From NCBI GenBank assembly GCA_021647245.1, contig JAKIVC010000007.1, forward strand, positions 1 through 64,000: a DNA stretch of 64,000 nucleotides, in the 5' to 3' direction. Under the pieces are notes generated by a model. It worked only from the letters and a program-made list of their open reading frames with translations. It did not search any database and was not told the DNA's origin. Positions 7,839 to 18,900 of the stretch are shown one piece after another. Position numbers and translations under genes: made by a program. The DNA is from Gammaproteobacteria bacterium (GTDB lineage Bacteria > Pseudomonadota > Gammaproteobacteria > RBG-16-57-12). Numbering within the stretch: position 1 is the stretch's first letter; each line of letters starts with the position of its first letter.

Positions 7839-8007
7839 CCTAGGCGGCTGCTGGACTTAGGGTGAATCTACTGCGGAAAAGCCATTCAGGCCCATTTTTA
7901 CGATCTTTTTCGTTGAATATGCCCAATATTCGCCTCAAACGATCAAAAAAATGGACTCAAAATGGCTTTCCCTCGCTACGATCACCTTAGTCCGGCAGCC
8001 TCCTAGA
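7839..8007 (+). mobile_element. MITE-like palindromic element, copy 2
   Basis: Same orientation as copy 1, with more diverged ends (cctaggcggctgctggact against agtccggcagcctcctag). It begins two bases after the nadK stop codon (8009-8011 on the minus strand) and ends 55 bases before the recN start. It therefore fills the nadK-recN spacer and must be transcribed if the two genes share an mRNA. Confidence 0.88.
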
Positions 8008-8008
8008 A

Positions 8009-8890
8009 TTAACTGGGGCGCTCGCCCCAGTGTAGCTTGGCACGAAGTATATCAAAAAAATCGTACAGTTCGGGGTGTATCAGGCGAACGGGGTGCTCAG
8101 TTTTTTTGATCCGCAGCACATCGCCTATCTGTAAGCTGAGGCTGATCTGTCCGTCACAGGTGATTAACACCTCAGATTTTTCGTGATCGCATACCCTAAC
8201 CATAATAAGGCTGTCGCCAGAGACCACCAGCGGGCGGTTGCTCAGTGTGTGCGGGCAAATAGGCACCAGCGCCATGGCGTTTAATGAGGGGTGCAATATG
8301 GGGCCGCCGCTCGAAAGCGCATAAGCGGTTGAGCCGGTTGGTGTTGCAATCACCAGCCCATCTGCACGCATGATGGAGAGGAATTTTTGATCAACGGAGC
8401 ACTCCAGTTCAATCATTCGTGCAACATGTGATTTGTGAATAACCACGTCATTGAAGGCGTTGTTTTCGGAGAGTATTTCCCCCCCGCGCTCAATGGTGGT
8501 GTGCAGTAGAAAGCGGCTCTCTTCAACAAATTGACCACTCAAAACTTCATCAAGGGTCTCATCAATGTGCTCTTTGGATACATCGACCAGAAAGCCAAGA
8601 CGACCGAGATTAACCCCCAAAATGGGCACGTCAGCTGCGTTGAGCGAGCGTGCGGCATTGAGTAGCGTGCCATCACCGCCCACAACAATAACCAGGTCAC
8701 ACTCACTTCCGATGGTGGCGCGATCAACAGTCTCAAATTCAGTGCCGCTGATATCAGGGGCCGAGCCTTGGTCTACCAGTACGCGGCAGCCACGGCTTAG
8801 CAGGTAGTTGCCAACGGCAATGAGCGTGTCGCCACCGTGCTGGTCATTGTATTTGCCGATCAGGCCGATGGTGTTGAAGGTGTTTTCCAC
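8009..8890 (-). CDS. nadK: NAD kinase
   Basis: Phosphorylates NAD+ to NADP+. Using GTG 8890 the protein has 293 residues, the size of E. coli NadK. The catalytic GGDGT motif is at 71-75 (Asp73). The NNAFNDVVIHK segment and the glycine-rich GLVIATPTGSTAYALSSGGP that binds NAD follow. I prefer GTG 8890 over ATG 8905 because GGAGG stands eight bases before it and the resulting start (MENTFNTIGLIGKY) looks typical. The gene is divergent from grpE and upstream of recN, the common gammaproteobacterial arrangement. Confidence 0.95.
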   Translation of the reverse strand: MENTFNTIGLIGKYNDQHGGDTLIAVGNYLLSRGCRVLVDQGSAPDISGTEFETVDRATIGSECDLVIVVGGDGTLLNAARSLNAADVPILGVNLGRLGFLVDVSKEHIDETLDEVLSGQFVEESRFLLHTTIERGGEILSENNAFNDVVIHKSHVARMIELECSVDQKFLSIMRADGLVIATPTGSTAYALSSGGPILHPSLNAMALVPICPHTLSNRPLVVSGDSLIMVRVCDHEKSEVLITCDGQISLSLQIGDVLRIKKTEHPVRLIHPELYDFFDILRAKLHWGERPS

Positions 8891-9091
8891 AGCCGCCGCC
8901 TCCATTAATTTGAACTGCTTTTGATGTTAAGGATGCCCAATGACTCCTTAAATGAGTAGTGAAGGTTAGCACCATTGTGAGTTGGGTTAAATGGTTTCTG
9001 ACGTTTCCTATTTTGAATGCTCTTGAGGGGTTGAGGCGGGAAGCGTTGATTGAATTATTCATAAAAAGTGCAGAAAAAATGTGCGGAAGTG

Positions 9092-9118
9092 TTGAATTTG
9101 TAAAATTTGCCCTTATAT
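9092..9118 (+). promoter_or_regulatory. Candidate heat-shock (sigma-32) promoter for grpE
   Basis: TTGAAT (9092-9097), a 12-base spacer, then CCCTTATAT (9110-9118) resembles the sigma-32 consensus TTGAAA-N11..14-CCCCATAT. It lies 69 bases upstream of the grpE start, in the 296-bp nadK/grpE divergent region. grpE and dnaK are sigma-32 targets in enterics; the match here is by eye. Confidence 0.5.
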
Positions 9119-9186
9119 TTTCTGCAGCATAGTTCGTCAGATGATACCGCTATGGTGTCGCGCAAACACAATTGTCGGAGTCAAAC

Positions 9187-9810
9187 ATGTCAAATAAGAA
9201 GAAACATACAGATGAACAGCCGGAGAGTATTGAGGGTGTGATTGAGCCGTCGATGGATTCAGATCCTTCTGAGGCCGAAACGAATGACCTCGATGTTGCC
9301 GGTTTACAGCAGGCGTTATTGGCAGCTGAAGAGAAGGCCAATAATCATTATGAGCTGGCATTGCGCACTAAAGCAGAGGCAGAAAACCTTAAACGCCGCG
9401 CCGACCAAGATGTTGCAAAGGCACGCAAGTTTGCCCTGGACAAGTTTGTCGACTCACTGATTCCGGTGCTGGATAGCCTAGATATGAGCCTGCAAGCCGC
9501 AACGGGTAGCGATGAAAGTGTTGTCAAATTGCGTGAAGGCAATGAGATGACTTTGAAAATGTTTCTGGATGCATTACAGAAAAATGGTGTGCAACAGATT
9601 AATCCGGAAGGTGAACTCTTTAACCCTCAGCTGCATGAAGCGATGAGTATGCAAGAGAGTACAGAGCATGCGCCTAATAGCGTGATGGTGGTTTTTCAAA
9701 AGGGTTATGCGCTGAATGATCGCTTGATTCGCCCCGCTCGTGTTGTGGTTGCTAAGGCTGCCGTGGCAGCTGAAGATCCGGTGGGCGGAAAAATAGATGA
9801 GCAAGCATAA
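9187..9810 (+). CDS. grpE: Nucleotide exchange factor GrpE
   Basis: A 207-residue co-chaperone that releases ADP from DnaK. The acidic, disordered N-terminus is followed by the long dimerisation helix (LALRTKAEAENLKRRADQD). The C-terminal beta domain has the conserved segments MTLKMFLDALQKNGVQQI, FNPQLHEAMS and GYALNDRLIRPARVVVAK. ATG 9187 is chosen because GGAG (9177-9180) is six bases away; an in-frame TTG at 9172 lacks such a site. It is the first gene of a grpE-dnaK-dnaJ cluster and probably heat inducible. Confidence 0.96.
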   Translation: MSNKKKHTDEQPESIEGVIEPSMDSDPSEAETNDLDVAGLQQALLAAEEKANNHYELALRTKAEAENLKRRADQDVAKARKFALDKFVDSLIPVLDSLDMSLQAATGSDESVVKLREGNEMTLKMFLDALQKNGVQQINPEGELFNPQLHEAMSMQESTEHAPNSVMVVFQKGYALNDRLIRPARVVVAKAAVAAEDPVGGKIDEQA

Positions 9811-9920
9811 ATATACCTTGAAATTTAATTTCACTACCCCCATCAAGGGTATCAGGTAACGAATTAATACAATCGATATCAGTCGGTTGGTAACAAGCAT
9901 TAAAGAATTGGAGAGAGACA

Positions 9921-11858
9921 ATGGGAAAAATTATCGGTATAGATTTGGGTACCACAAATTCATGTGTATCTGTAATGGAGGATGGCAAGCCTCGTGTAAT
10001 TGAGAATGCTGAGGGTGATCGCACCACGCCTTCCGTTGTGGCGTATGCTGATGATGGCGAGGTGCTGGTGGGTCAGTCAGCAAAACGCCAAGCGGTAACC
10101 AATCCAAAAAATACACTGTTTGCTATCAAGCGTCTGATTGGCCGTCGCTTTAAAGACAAAGAAGTACAAAAAGATATCAAAATGGTTCCTTACTCCATCA
10201 TTGAAGCCGACAACGGCGATGCATGGGTTGATGTGAATGGCAAGAAGATGTCTGCACCCGAAGTTTCTGCTCGTATCTTGATGAAGATGAAGAAGACCGC
10301 AGAAGATTATTTGGGTGAGGAGGTTAAAGAAGCTGTTATTACTGTTCCGGCCTATTTTAACGACTCACAACGCCAGGCAACCAAGGATGCGGGTAAAATC
10401 GCCGGTTTGGAAGTTAAGCGTATTATTAACGAGCCAACGGCTGCGGCACTGGCTTATGGCATGGATAAGAAAGGTGGCGATCGCAAGATTGCAGTATATG
10501 ACCTGGGTGGCGGTACCTTCGATGTGTCAATTATCGAGATTGCAGAGATTGAAGGTGAGCACCAGATTGAAGTGCTCTCCACCAATGGTGATACTTTCTT
10601 GGGCGGTGAGGATTTTGACTCACGCCTGATTGAGTTCCTGGCTGAGGAGTTCAAAAAAGAGAGTGGTATCGATCTGCACAATGACCCCTTGGCGTTGCAG
10701 CGTCTGAAAGAGGCGGCTGAGAAGGCGAAAATTGAGCTTTCATCCGCACAGCAGACTGATGTTAATCTGCCTTATATTACCGCAGATGCAACGGGTCCCA
10801 AACATCTGAATGTGAAAGTCAGTCGCGCTAAGTATGAAGGGCTGGTAGAGGAGCTGATTACACGTACTATCGAGCCTTGTAAGACAGCCTTGAAAGATGC
10901 GGGCCTCTCGGCTTCTGATGTGGATGAGGTTATCTTGGTGGGTGGTCAAACCCGTATGCCTAAGGTTCAGGAAGCGGTGCAAAACTTCTTCGGCAAAGAG
11001 CCGCGTAAAGATGTGAATGCTGATGAAGCGGTGGCAGTGGGCGCCTCTATCCAAGGCGGAGTGCTGGGTGGTGAAGTTAAAGATGTATTGCTGCTGGATG
11101 TTACGCCGCTCTCTCTGGGTATTGAGACCATGGGTGGTGTTATGACCAAGCTTATCGAGAAGAATACAACTATTCCTACCAAGGCATCGCAGACCTTCTC
11201 TACCGCAGAAGATAACCAGACAGCGGTTACCGTACATGTGCTACAAGGTGAGCGTGAAATGGCATCTGCCAACAAGTCGCTGGGTCGTTTTGATTTGGGT
11301 GATATCGCGCCTGCACCACGGGGTGTACCGCAGGTTGAAGTCTCTCTTGATATCGATGCCAATGGTATCTTGAATGTCTCTGCTAAGGATAAGGCGACCG
11401 GAAAAGAGACCTCTATCGTCATTAAAGCCTCTTCAGGCCTTTCGGATGAAGAAGTTGAAAAGATGGTGCGTGATGCAGAAACTCATGCAGAAGAGGATAA
11501 AAAGTTTCATGAGTTGGTAATGGTGCGTAACACCGCAGATCAGATGCTCCATGCCTGCAAAAAGTCCATGGGTGAGCTGGGCGAAGATAAGATGGAAGCG
11601 GGTGAAAAAGAGAAGATCGACGCGGCCATTGCTGAGCTGGAAGAGGCGATGAAGGGCAATGAAAAAGAGACTATTGAGGCCAAAACCACTGCGCTTACCG
11701 AAGCCTCGGGTGAAATGATGCAGCGTGTTTATGCGCAACAAACGGGCGCAGAAGGCGGCGATCAACCTGCAGCGGGCGATGATAGCTCAAATACAAAAGC
11801 CAAGGACGACAATGTGGTTGATGCTGAGTTTGAAGAAGTTAAAGACGATAAAAAGTAA
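9921..11858 (+). CDS. dnaK: Chaperone protein DnaK (Hsp70)
   Basis: A 645-residue ATP-dependent chaperone. The actin-like ATPase domain begins [20 protein letters not shown] and includes [29 protein letters not shown] and [15 protein letters not shown] conserved linker [15 protein letters not shown] leads into the substrate-binding domain. The helical lid ends in the acidic tail [15 protein letters not shown] typical of bacterial DnaK. Length is close to E. coli DnaK (638). A strong GGAGAGAG Shine-Dalgarno precedes ATG 9921. It works with GrpE upstream and DnaJ downstream. Confidence 0.98.
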   Translation: MGKIIGIDLGTTNSCVSVMEDGKPRVIENAEGDRTTPSVVAYADDGEVLVGQSAKRQAVTNPKNTLFAIKRLIGRRFKDKEVQKDIKMVPYSIIEADNGDAWVDVNGKKMSAPEVSARILMKMKKTAEDYLGEEVKEAVITVPAYFNDSQRQATKDAGKIAGLEVKRIINEPTAAALAYGMDKKGGDRKIAVYDLGGGTFDVSIIEIAEIEGEHQIEVLSTNGDTFLGGEDFDSRLIEFLAEEFKKESGIDLHNDPLALQRLKEAAEKAKIELSSAQQTDVNLPYITADATGPKHLNVKVSRAKYEGLVEELITRTIEPCKTALKDAGLSASDVDEVILVGGQTRMPKVQEAVQNFFGKEPRKDVNADEAVAVGASIQGGVLGGEVKDVLLLDVTPLSLGIETMGGVMTKLIEKNTTIPTKASQTFSTAEDNQTAVTVHVLQGEREMASANKSLGRFDLGDIAPAPRGVPQVEVSLDIDANGILNVSAKDKATGKETSIVIKASSGLSDEEVEKMVRDAETHAEEDKKFHELVMVRNTADQMLHACKKSMGELGEDKMEAGEKEKIDAAIAELEEAMKGNEKETIEAKTTALTEASGEMMQRVYAQQTGAEGGDQPAAGDDSSNTKAKDDNVVDAEFEEVKDDKK

Positions 11859-11864
11859 TTAACA

Positions 11865-11918
11865 GGTAACAGGGTGTTGCGGGCGGGCGCGGGCGTGAAA
11901 ACGTTTGCGCCTGTTACC
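11865..11918 (+). other. dnaK-dnaJ intergenic hairpin
   Basis: Arms ggtaacagg (11865-11873) and cctgttacc (11910-11918) enclose a GC-rich interior with further pairing (gcgc...gcgc). It starts six bases after the dnaK stop and has no T-tract. A second 6-bp hairpin (gccctc/gagggc) lies at 11950-11973. Such structures can protect or partly terminate the upstream message and so lower dnaJ relative to dnaK; this role is inference. Confidence 0.5.
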
Positions 11919-12020
11919 GTATATGGATACCTGAATGTGGATGTTTAACGCCCTCTCTGAGTGAAACGAGGGCTGAACTCACAAGGCAGGTGAATAGTGA
12001 AATTTTTGCTGGTTTGAAAT

Positions 12021-13142
12021 ATGTCAAAACGTGATTATTACGAAGTGCTCGCTGTCTCCAAGACGGTGAGCGGGCCTGAGTTGAAAAAAGCTTTTCGCCG
12101 CGCCGCGCACAAATACCACCCCGATCGGAACCCGGACAATGAAGAGGCATTAGAAAAATTCAAAGAGGCCAAAGAGGCCTACGAGATACTTGCCGATGCC
12201 CAAAAGCGTTCCGCTTACGATCAATTTGGTCATGCGGGTGTTGATCCGTCAATGGGCGCTGGTGGGGCGGGTGCCTCTAATTTTAGTGATGTATTTGGCG
12301 ATGTATTTGGCGATATTTTTGGTGGCGGTGGTCGAGGCCAGCAGGTACGTCGTGGTGCGGATTTGCGCTACAATCTTGAGCTCACACTTGAAGAAGCAGT
12401 GCACGGCACCAGTATCAATATCGAGGTGGCAACCCATGTGAAGTGCGGTACCTGCAACGGTAGTGGCGCAAAAAAAGGCACCTCACCTGTGACCTGTACC
12501 ACCTGTGGCGGTCATGGTCAGGTGCGGATGCAGCAGGGGTTTTTCTCGTTGCAGCAAACTTGCCCACACTGTAACGGCTCTGGGCAGAGCATCAAGGATC
12601 CTTGCGGCAGTTGCCATGGCAAAGGGCATGTGCGTAAAAACAAAAAACTCTCGGTTAAGGTGCCTGCTGGTGTTGATAATGGCGACCGGATTCGTCTTTC
12701 AGGTGAGGGTGAGATAGGTGATCATGGCGCGCCGCCGGGTGATCTATATGTACAGGTTAGCGTTAAAGAGCACGCGATTTTTGTGCGTGATGGCAATGAT
12801 ATCTTCTGCGAGGTGCCCATCAGCTTTGTGAGCGCCACTTTGGGGGGTGAGCTTGAAGTGCCGACCCTTGATGGGCGTGTGAAACTGAAAATTCCCGCAG
12901 AGACTCAAAGTGGTCGCATGTTTAGAATGCGCGGCAAAGGGGTGAAGTCCGTTCGTGGTGGCGGAGTCGGTGACTTGCTCTGTCGGGTCGAAGTAGAGAC
13001 ACCGGTTAATTTGAGCGCTCGACAGAAAGAGCTGCTGCGGGAGTTTGAATCTGAAACCGATAGCAGCCATAGCAAACACAGCCCCAAGGCGAGCTCTTGG
13101 TTGGGGCAGGTGAAGCGCTTTTTTGAAGAGATGAAGCCCTAA
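12021..13142 (+). CDS. dnaJ: Chaperone protein DnaJ (Hsp40)
   Basis: A 373-residue type I J-protein that delivers substrates to DnaK and stimulates its ATPase. The J domain carries the HPD tripeptide at 33-35. A Gly/Phe-rich region follows (~72-105, [20 protein letters not shown]). Four CxxCxGxG zinc repeats come next: [24 protein letters not shown] and CGSCHGKG. The C-terminal substrate domains include [19 protein letters not shown]. All key residues are present. It is probably co-transcribed with dnaK across a structured 162-bp spacer. Confidence 0.97.
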   Translation: MSKRDYYEVLAVSKTVSGPELKKAFRRAAHKYHPDRNPDNEEALEKFKEAKEAYEILADAQKRSAYDQFGHAGVDPSMGAGGAGASNFSDVFGDVFGDIFGGGGRGQQVRRGADLRYNLELTLEEAVHGTSINIEVATHVKCGTCNGSGAKKGTSPVTCTTCGGHGQVRMQQGFFSLQQTCPHCNGSGQSIKDPCGSCHGKGHVRKNKKLSVKVPAGVDNGDRIRLSGEGEIGDHGAPPGDLYVQVSVKEHAIFVRDGNDIFCEVPISFVSATLGGELEVPTLDGRVKLKIPAETQSGRMFRMRGKGVKSVRGGGVGDLLCRVEVETPVNLSARQKELLREFESETDSSHSKHSPKASSWLGQVKRFFEEMKP

Positions 13143-14000
<858 letters not shown>

Positions 14001-14046
14001 TCACATTGATGGCCCGGTTGGTGGTGTGGACTCGCCAATCGGTTGA

Positions 14047-14328
14047 TTACGTTTTGGCGCTTGCCTCGGCTGCATCATCATTTTGCAGCGTGATCTCACC
14101 TAATGCTGCGCAGTCACCTTTGCATGCACGCACGATAAGATCTTTGTTTTTGGCGAGAAGAATGCCAAAAGCTTCCGCTTGTTTCGGCTCAATCCCTGAA
14201 ATCTGTTTTTCCATTAAGGCAGTAAACTGCTCACCCAATTCAAGCATTTTGTCGTGTGCTTCGGCTTCTTTTTTACTATTGAACATACTATTGTCCCTGT
14301 CACAAAGCCACATTGCGATAACGGCCAT
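14047..14328 (-). CDS. yebG: YebG-family SOS-inducible protein
   Basis: A 93-residue small protein of the YebG family (PF07130). It begins MAVIAMWLCDRDNSMFNSKK, followed by the conserved EAEAHDKMLELGEQF segment. YebG is a LexA-controlled protein of unclear biochemical role in E. coli. I chose ATG 14328, which matches the family N-terminus; the frame is open to 14394 but that would read through the LexA operator. The promoter region carries a perfect LexA box at 14361-14376, 33 bases before the start, so SOS induction is well supported. Confidence 0.88.
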   Translation of the reverse strand: MAVIAMWLCDRDNSMFNSKKEAEAHDKMLELGEQFTALMEKQISGIEPKQAEAFGILLAKNKDLIVRACKGDCAALGEITLQNDDAAEASAKT

Positions 14329-14360
14329 GGTTTTTCTCACTCTATTTATATGAATGGATA

Positions 14361-14376
14361 CTGTATATGTATACAG
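14361..14376 (-). promoter_or_regulatory. LexA (SOS) box controlling yebG
   Basis: The 16-mer CTGTATATGTATACAG matches the gammaproteobacterial LexA consensus CTGT-N8-ACAG, with an AT-rich alternating core close to the strong consensus and matching outer bases (tA...Tg). It lies just upstream of a gene known to be LexA-regulated in E. coli. Confidence 0.92.
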
Positions 14377-14401
14377 TGTTTGTTTCAACCCCAATCTCAG
14401 G

Positions 14402-14482
14402 CCCTAATCCCCCGATAGAAACCCGTATGCTGCACAAACGATTGGTTTTACATCATCTCGTGCTTCTATCGGGGGATTAGGG
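14402..14482. repeat. Palindromic repeat family 2, complete copy
   Basis: An 81-bp element with perfect 19-bp inverted arms (ccctaatcccccgatagaa at 14402-14420 and its complement at 14464-14482) around a 43-base centre. The left arm plus centre recurs at 1811-1846 with three differences. It encodes nothing and resembles REP/MITE-type elements. It starts 26 bases upstream of the yebG LexA box. The following 14483-14700 shows no gene; it must contain the carA promoter, but I could not assign boxes reliably. Confidence 0.85.
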
Positions 14483-14711
14483 TCTGCTGAGTGGCGTAAA
14501 ATAATGTGCACGATATTGGTTTGCAGTGGAGTAAAAAACAGTAAGCCGTACCCACAGGCTCAGCGGTTGCTTTTTATTTTGCTGCTTTCCAACTAATTTG
14601 GGCTATTTGAGGCTCATTTCATATTGGACAAGGCGGGTGATGGACAAGAAGGGGGACTCTGTCGTAGAATATCGCACACTTACGATCTATATAAAAAAGC
14701 AATATACAAGG

Positions 14712-14745
14712 AGCGGATGAGCCTGTTAGGTATCATCCGCTTTTT
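14712..14745 (+). terminator. Candidate transcription attenuator upstream of carA
   Basis: A 9-bp perfect stem (agcggatga 14712-14720 with tcatccgct 14733-14741) has a 12-base loop and leads straight into a T5 run. This is a normal intrinsic terminator shape, but it lies only 22 bases before the carA start and overlaps a 12-codon ORF. That layout suggests conditional termination (attenuation) rather than the end of an upstream unit. Confidence 0.7.
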
Positions 14746-14755
14746 GTGCATCTAG
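14717..14755 (+). CDS. Possible carAB leader peptide
   Basis: A 12-codon ORF ([12 protein letters not shown]) begins at ATG 14717 after AAGGAG (14708-14713; spacing only three bases). It ends at TAG 14753-14755, directly before the carA Shine-Dalgarno GGAGG (14757-14761). It spans the whole attenuator hairpin, so a ribosome translating it would melt the stem. In enterobacterial pyrBI and pyrE, coupled translation of a leader controls termination; a similar pyrimidine or arginine control is inferred here. There is only one arginine codon and no marked U-tract before the hairpin. Confidence 0.45.
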   Translation: MSLLGIIRFLCI

Positions 14756-14766
14756 CGGAGGTTATC

Positions 14767-15897
14767 TTGAGAAAACCGGCCCTTTTAGCATTAGAAGATG
14801 GCTCCCTGTTTTGGGGTGAGATGATTGGCTTTGAAGGACAAAGTGTTGGTGAGGTGGTGTTTAATACCTCGTTAACCGGCTATCAAGAGATCTTGACTGA
14901 TCCGTCCTATGCAAAGCAGATCATTACCCTAACTTATCCACATATTGGAAGTGTGGGTGTTAATAGCGAAGATGAGGAGAGCGGTGGCGTTGCCGCCAGT
15001 GGCCTGGTTATTCGTGATTTGCCAGCACTTGCAAGCAACTGGCGCAGTGAGATGTCGCTCGACGAATATCTGCGTCAACATCAGGTGGTTGCGATTGCTG
15101 GCATTGATACGCGCCGTTTGACGCGCATTTTGCGTGATAAAGGGGCGCAAGGTGGCTGCATTGTTGTGGGTGATCAGATTGATGAAAAAAAGGCTGTTGC
15201 GGCAGCCAGTGCATTCCCTGGTTTGAAGGGGATGGATTTAGCAAAAGAGGTGACGTGCGACGCGGCCAGTGAGTGGCGCGAAGGCGAGTGGACGTTGAGC
15301 GACGGCTTTGTTACGCCAGACATTCATGCCTATCACGTTGTTGCGTATGACTTTGGTGTTAAACGTAATATTTTGCGGATGCTGGCCTCCCGAGGCTGTC
15401 GATTGACGGTGGTGCCTGCTAAAACCACCGCTGCGGAAGTTTTGGCGCTTAATCCGGACGGTGTTTTTCTCTCAAATGGTCCGGGTGATCCTGAACCCTG
15501 TGGCTATGCCATTGAGTCGGTCAAAGCTATTCTCGATAAAGGCATTCCAACCTTTGGGATCTGTTTGGGGTATCAGTTATTGGCGCTTGCCAGTGGTGCA
15601 AAAAGCGTAAAAATGAAGTTTGGTCACCACGGGGGTAACCACCCGGTGCAAGATGACAGCAGCAAGCGGGTGATGATTACGGCACAAAATCATGGTTTTG
15701 CTGTGGATGAAGAGACGCTTCCCGCTAATCTGAAGGCAACTCATCGCTCACTCTTTGATGGCTCGTTGCAGGGAATACACCGTACCGATTGTCCGGCATT
15801 CGGTTTTCAGGGTCATCCTGAGGCAAGTCCGGGGCCCCATGATGTGGCCCCTCTTTTTGACCACTTTATTGATCTGATTGAACAGCACAGCAAATAA
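14767..15897 (+). CDS. carA: Carbamoyl-phosphate synthase, small (glutaminase) subunit
   Basis: Hydrolyses glutamine and feeds ammonia to CarB for carbamoyl phosphate, the precursor of pyrimidines and arginine. The N-terminal CPSase domain ([17 protein letters not shown]) is followed by a class I glutamine amidotransferase. Its nucleophile Cys266 lies in [10 protein letters not shown], and the catalytic His/Glu pair lies in [12 protein letters not shown] chose TTG 14767 (376 residues) because GGAGG is five bases upstream and the protein then starts [13 protein letters not shown], as in the family. A GTG at 14746 would overlap the hairpin T-run. It is followed 10 bases later by carB. Confidence 0.95.
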   Translation: MRKPALLALEDGSLFWGEMIGFEGQSVGEVVFNTSLTGYQEILTDPSYAKQIITLTYPHIGSVGVNSEDEESGGVAASGLVIRDLPALASNWRSEMSLDEYLRQHQVVAIAGIDTRRLTRILRDKGAQGGCIVVGDQIDEKKAVAAASAFPGLKGMDLAKEVTCDAASEWREGEWTLSDGFVTPDIHAYHVVAYDFGVKRNILRMLASRGCRLTVVPAKTTAAEVLALNPDGVFLSNGPGDPEPCGYAIESVKAILDKGIPTFGICLGYQLLALASGAKSVKMKFGHHGGNHPVQDDSSKRVMITAQNHGFAVDEETLPANLKATHRSLFDGSLQGIHRTDCPAFGFQGHPEASPGPHDVAPLFDHFIDLIEQHSK

Positions 15898-15907
15898 GAG
15901 CCAAGCC

Positions 15908-18900
15908 ATGCCAAAACGTAGCGATTTAAACACTATTATGATCCTTGGAGCAGGGCCGATTGTTATCGGTCAGGCCTGTGAATTTGACTATTCGGGTGTG
16001 CAAGCGTGTAAGGCGTTGCGTGAAGAGGGTTACCGTGTGGTGCTGGTGAACTCCAACCCAGCGACCATCATGACAGACCCCGACACGGCTGATGCGACTT
16101 ACATCGAGCCAATTCATTGGGAAACGGTTGCTAAAATCATCGAAAAAGAGCGCCCGGATGCGTTGCTGCCCACTATGGGCGGCCAAACTTCACTGAATTG
16201 TGCGCTGGATCTTGATCGTGAAGGGGTGCTGGCTAAGTTTGATGTGGAGCTGATCGGCGCTAAAAAAGAGGCGATCGATAAGGCGGAAGACCGTGATAAG
16301 TTTCGCAAAGCGATGGTCAAAATCGGTCTGGATATGCCCAAGTCGGATGTTGCGCATAACCTGGAAGAGGCGCTTAAGGTTCAGGCCACTGTTGGTTTTC
16401 CGACCATCATCCGGCCATCGTTTACCTTGGGCGGCAGCGGCGGCGGTATTGCCTATAATAAACAAGAGTTTTTACAAATTTGTGAGCATGGGCTGGACCT
16501 ATCACCGACCAATGAGCTGCTCATTGAAGAGTCCATTATCGGCTGGAAAGAGTTCGAGATGGAGGTGGTGCGTGATCACAAAGATAACTGCATCATCATC
16601 TGCTCCATCGAAAACCTGGATCCGATGGGTGTGCATACAGGCGACTCGATTACCGTAGCACCGGCGCAGACGCTGACCGATAAAGAGTATCAGATTATGC
16701 GTAACGCCTCTTTGGCAGTACTGCGTGAAATTGGTGTGGATACGGGGGGCTCTAATGTGCAGTTTGCGATCCATCCAGAGACGGGCCGCATGATCATTAT
16801 TGAGATGAATCCCCGAGTGTCGCGCTCTTCAGCACTTGCCTCTAAGGCGACTGGTTTTCCGATTGCTAAAATAGCCGCTAAGCTGGCAGTGGGCTATACC
16901 CTGGATGAGTTGAGTAATGATATTACCGCAGGTGCTATGCCGGCTTCATTTGAGCCCAGTATTGATTATGTCGTCACCAAAGTACCCCGCTTTACCTTCG
17001 AAAAATTTCCGACTGCGGATGATCGTTTAAATACACAGATGAAGTCTGTGGGTGAAGTGATGGCTATTGGGCGTACATTCCAAGAGTCGCTACAAAAAGC
17101 ACTGCGTGGCTTGGAGACGGGCAAGGATGGGCTTAATAGTATTGCTGATTTGCAGGCTGATGATCTTGAGTCGACCCTACAGCACGAGCTTAGCCTGCCA
17201 GGGCCAGAGCGCCTCTGGTATGTGGGCGATGCTTTTCGTGCGGGCTATACGCTGGATGCGGTGCATGAAACTTCGCACATTGATCGCTGGTTTTTGGTGC
17301 AGATTAAAGAGCTTATCGATATTGAAGCCGAGTTGAAAAGTAAGTCACTCTCGGATTTGGATAAAAATCGGCTCTACCGGCTCAAACAAAAAGGTTTTTC
17401 AGACAGTCGCTTGGCGACACTGCTGGCGAGCACCCAAAAAGAGGTACGCAACCGTCGTAAGGAGCTGGGTGTTAAGCCGGTTTATAAGCGGGTGGACACG
17501 TGTGCTGCTGAGTTTGTTTCAGACACCGCCTATCTGTATTCAACCTATGAGGAGGAGTGCGAAGCGGTCCCCACAAACCGTGATAAAATAATGGTGCTGG
17601 GTGGTGGTCCGAATCGCATTGGCCAGGGAATTGAGTTTGATTATTGCTGCGTGCACGCGGCTTTTGCCATGCGTGACGATGGCTATGAAACCATAATGGT
17701 TAACTGCAATCCTGAAACAGTTTCCACTGACTACGACACCTCTGACCGGCTCTATTTTGAGCCATTGACCCTAGAGGATGTGCTTGAGATTATCGAGGTC
17801 GAACAGCCCAAAGGAGTCATTGTCCAATACGGTGGACAGACACCGTTGAAGCTGGCTCGTGACCTTGATGCAGCGGGTGCGCCGATTGTGGGCACATCTC
17901 CTGACTGTATTGATCTGGCAGAAGACCGCGAACGGTTCCAACAGTTGATTGAAAAACTGGGTCTGTTACAGCCACCTAATCGTACCGCCCGTGATCCCGA
18001 GGTCGCGGTTAAATTGGCGGAGGAGATCGGTTATCCGCTGGTGGTTCGTCCATCCTATGTGCTCGGTGGTCGGGCGATGGAGATCGTATATAAAGAAGAT
18101 GAGCTGAGACGCTATATGCGTGAGGCTGTCTCTGTTTCAAACAACTCTCCGGTACTGCTTGATCGCTTCCTGGATGATGCTATTGAGGTCGATGTGGATG
18201 CGATCTGTGATGGTGATGATGTGCTGATTGGTGGCATTATGCAGCATATTGAGCAGGCGGGTGTGCACTCCGGTGATTCGGCCTGTTCGTTGCCACCGTA
18301 TGATTTGCCCGCCGAGATTCAGGATCAGCTACGTCTGCAGGTTGCTAAAATGGCTAAAGCGTTAAACGTAGTCGGCTTAATGAATACGCAATTTGCGGTG
18401 CAGGGTGGAAAAATATTTGTACTCGAAGTCAATCCACGCGCTTCACGGACTGTTCCGTTCGTCTCCAAGGCGATCAATCGTCCACTGGCCAAGATTGCAG
18501 CCCGCTGCATGGTCGGTCAGAAGTTGTCTGATCAAGGGATGTTGGATGAGGTTGTTCCGCCTTACTACTCGGTTAAAGAGGCTGTTTTCCCCTTCATTAA
18601 GTTTCGGGGTGTTGATCCTATTTTGAGCCCTGAGATGAAGTCAACGGGTGAAGTGATGGGGGTGGCAAAAAGCTTTGGTGAAGCCTTTGCAAAGGCGCAG
18701 TTGGGCGCGGGTGAAGTGCTGCCACACGACGGTGGACGCGCCTTTTTGAGTGTGCGAAATATTGATAAGCAGCATGTAGCTGAAGTGGCGCGCTCTTTAA
18801 TTGAAGAGGGTTTTACACTTTTTGCTACCAGAGGCACCAAGGCGGTATTGGATGAGGCAGAGGTGGCTTGTGAGCGTGTTAAAAAAGTGACGGAAGGTCG

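Noticed and set aside
10740-11237. Long open frame on the minus strand opposite dnaK
   Set aside because: It lies wholly inside a certain gene, has no start signal, and its peptide looks like a codon shadow of DnaK.
14006-14353. Plus-strand open frame opposite yebG
   Set aside because: It is antisense to yebG, whose family match and LexA box are clear.
14688-14695. tatataaa as a -10 box for carA
   Set aside because: No acceptable -35 hexamer 16-18 bases upstream, so I did not call a promoter.
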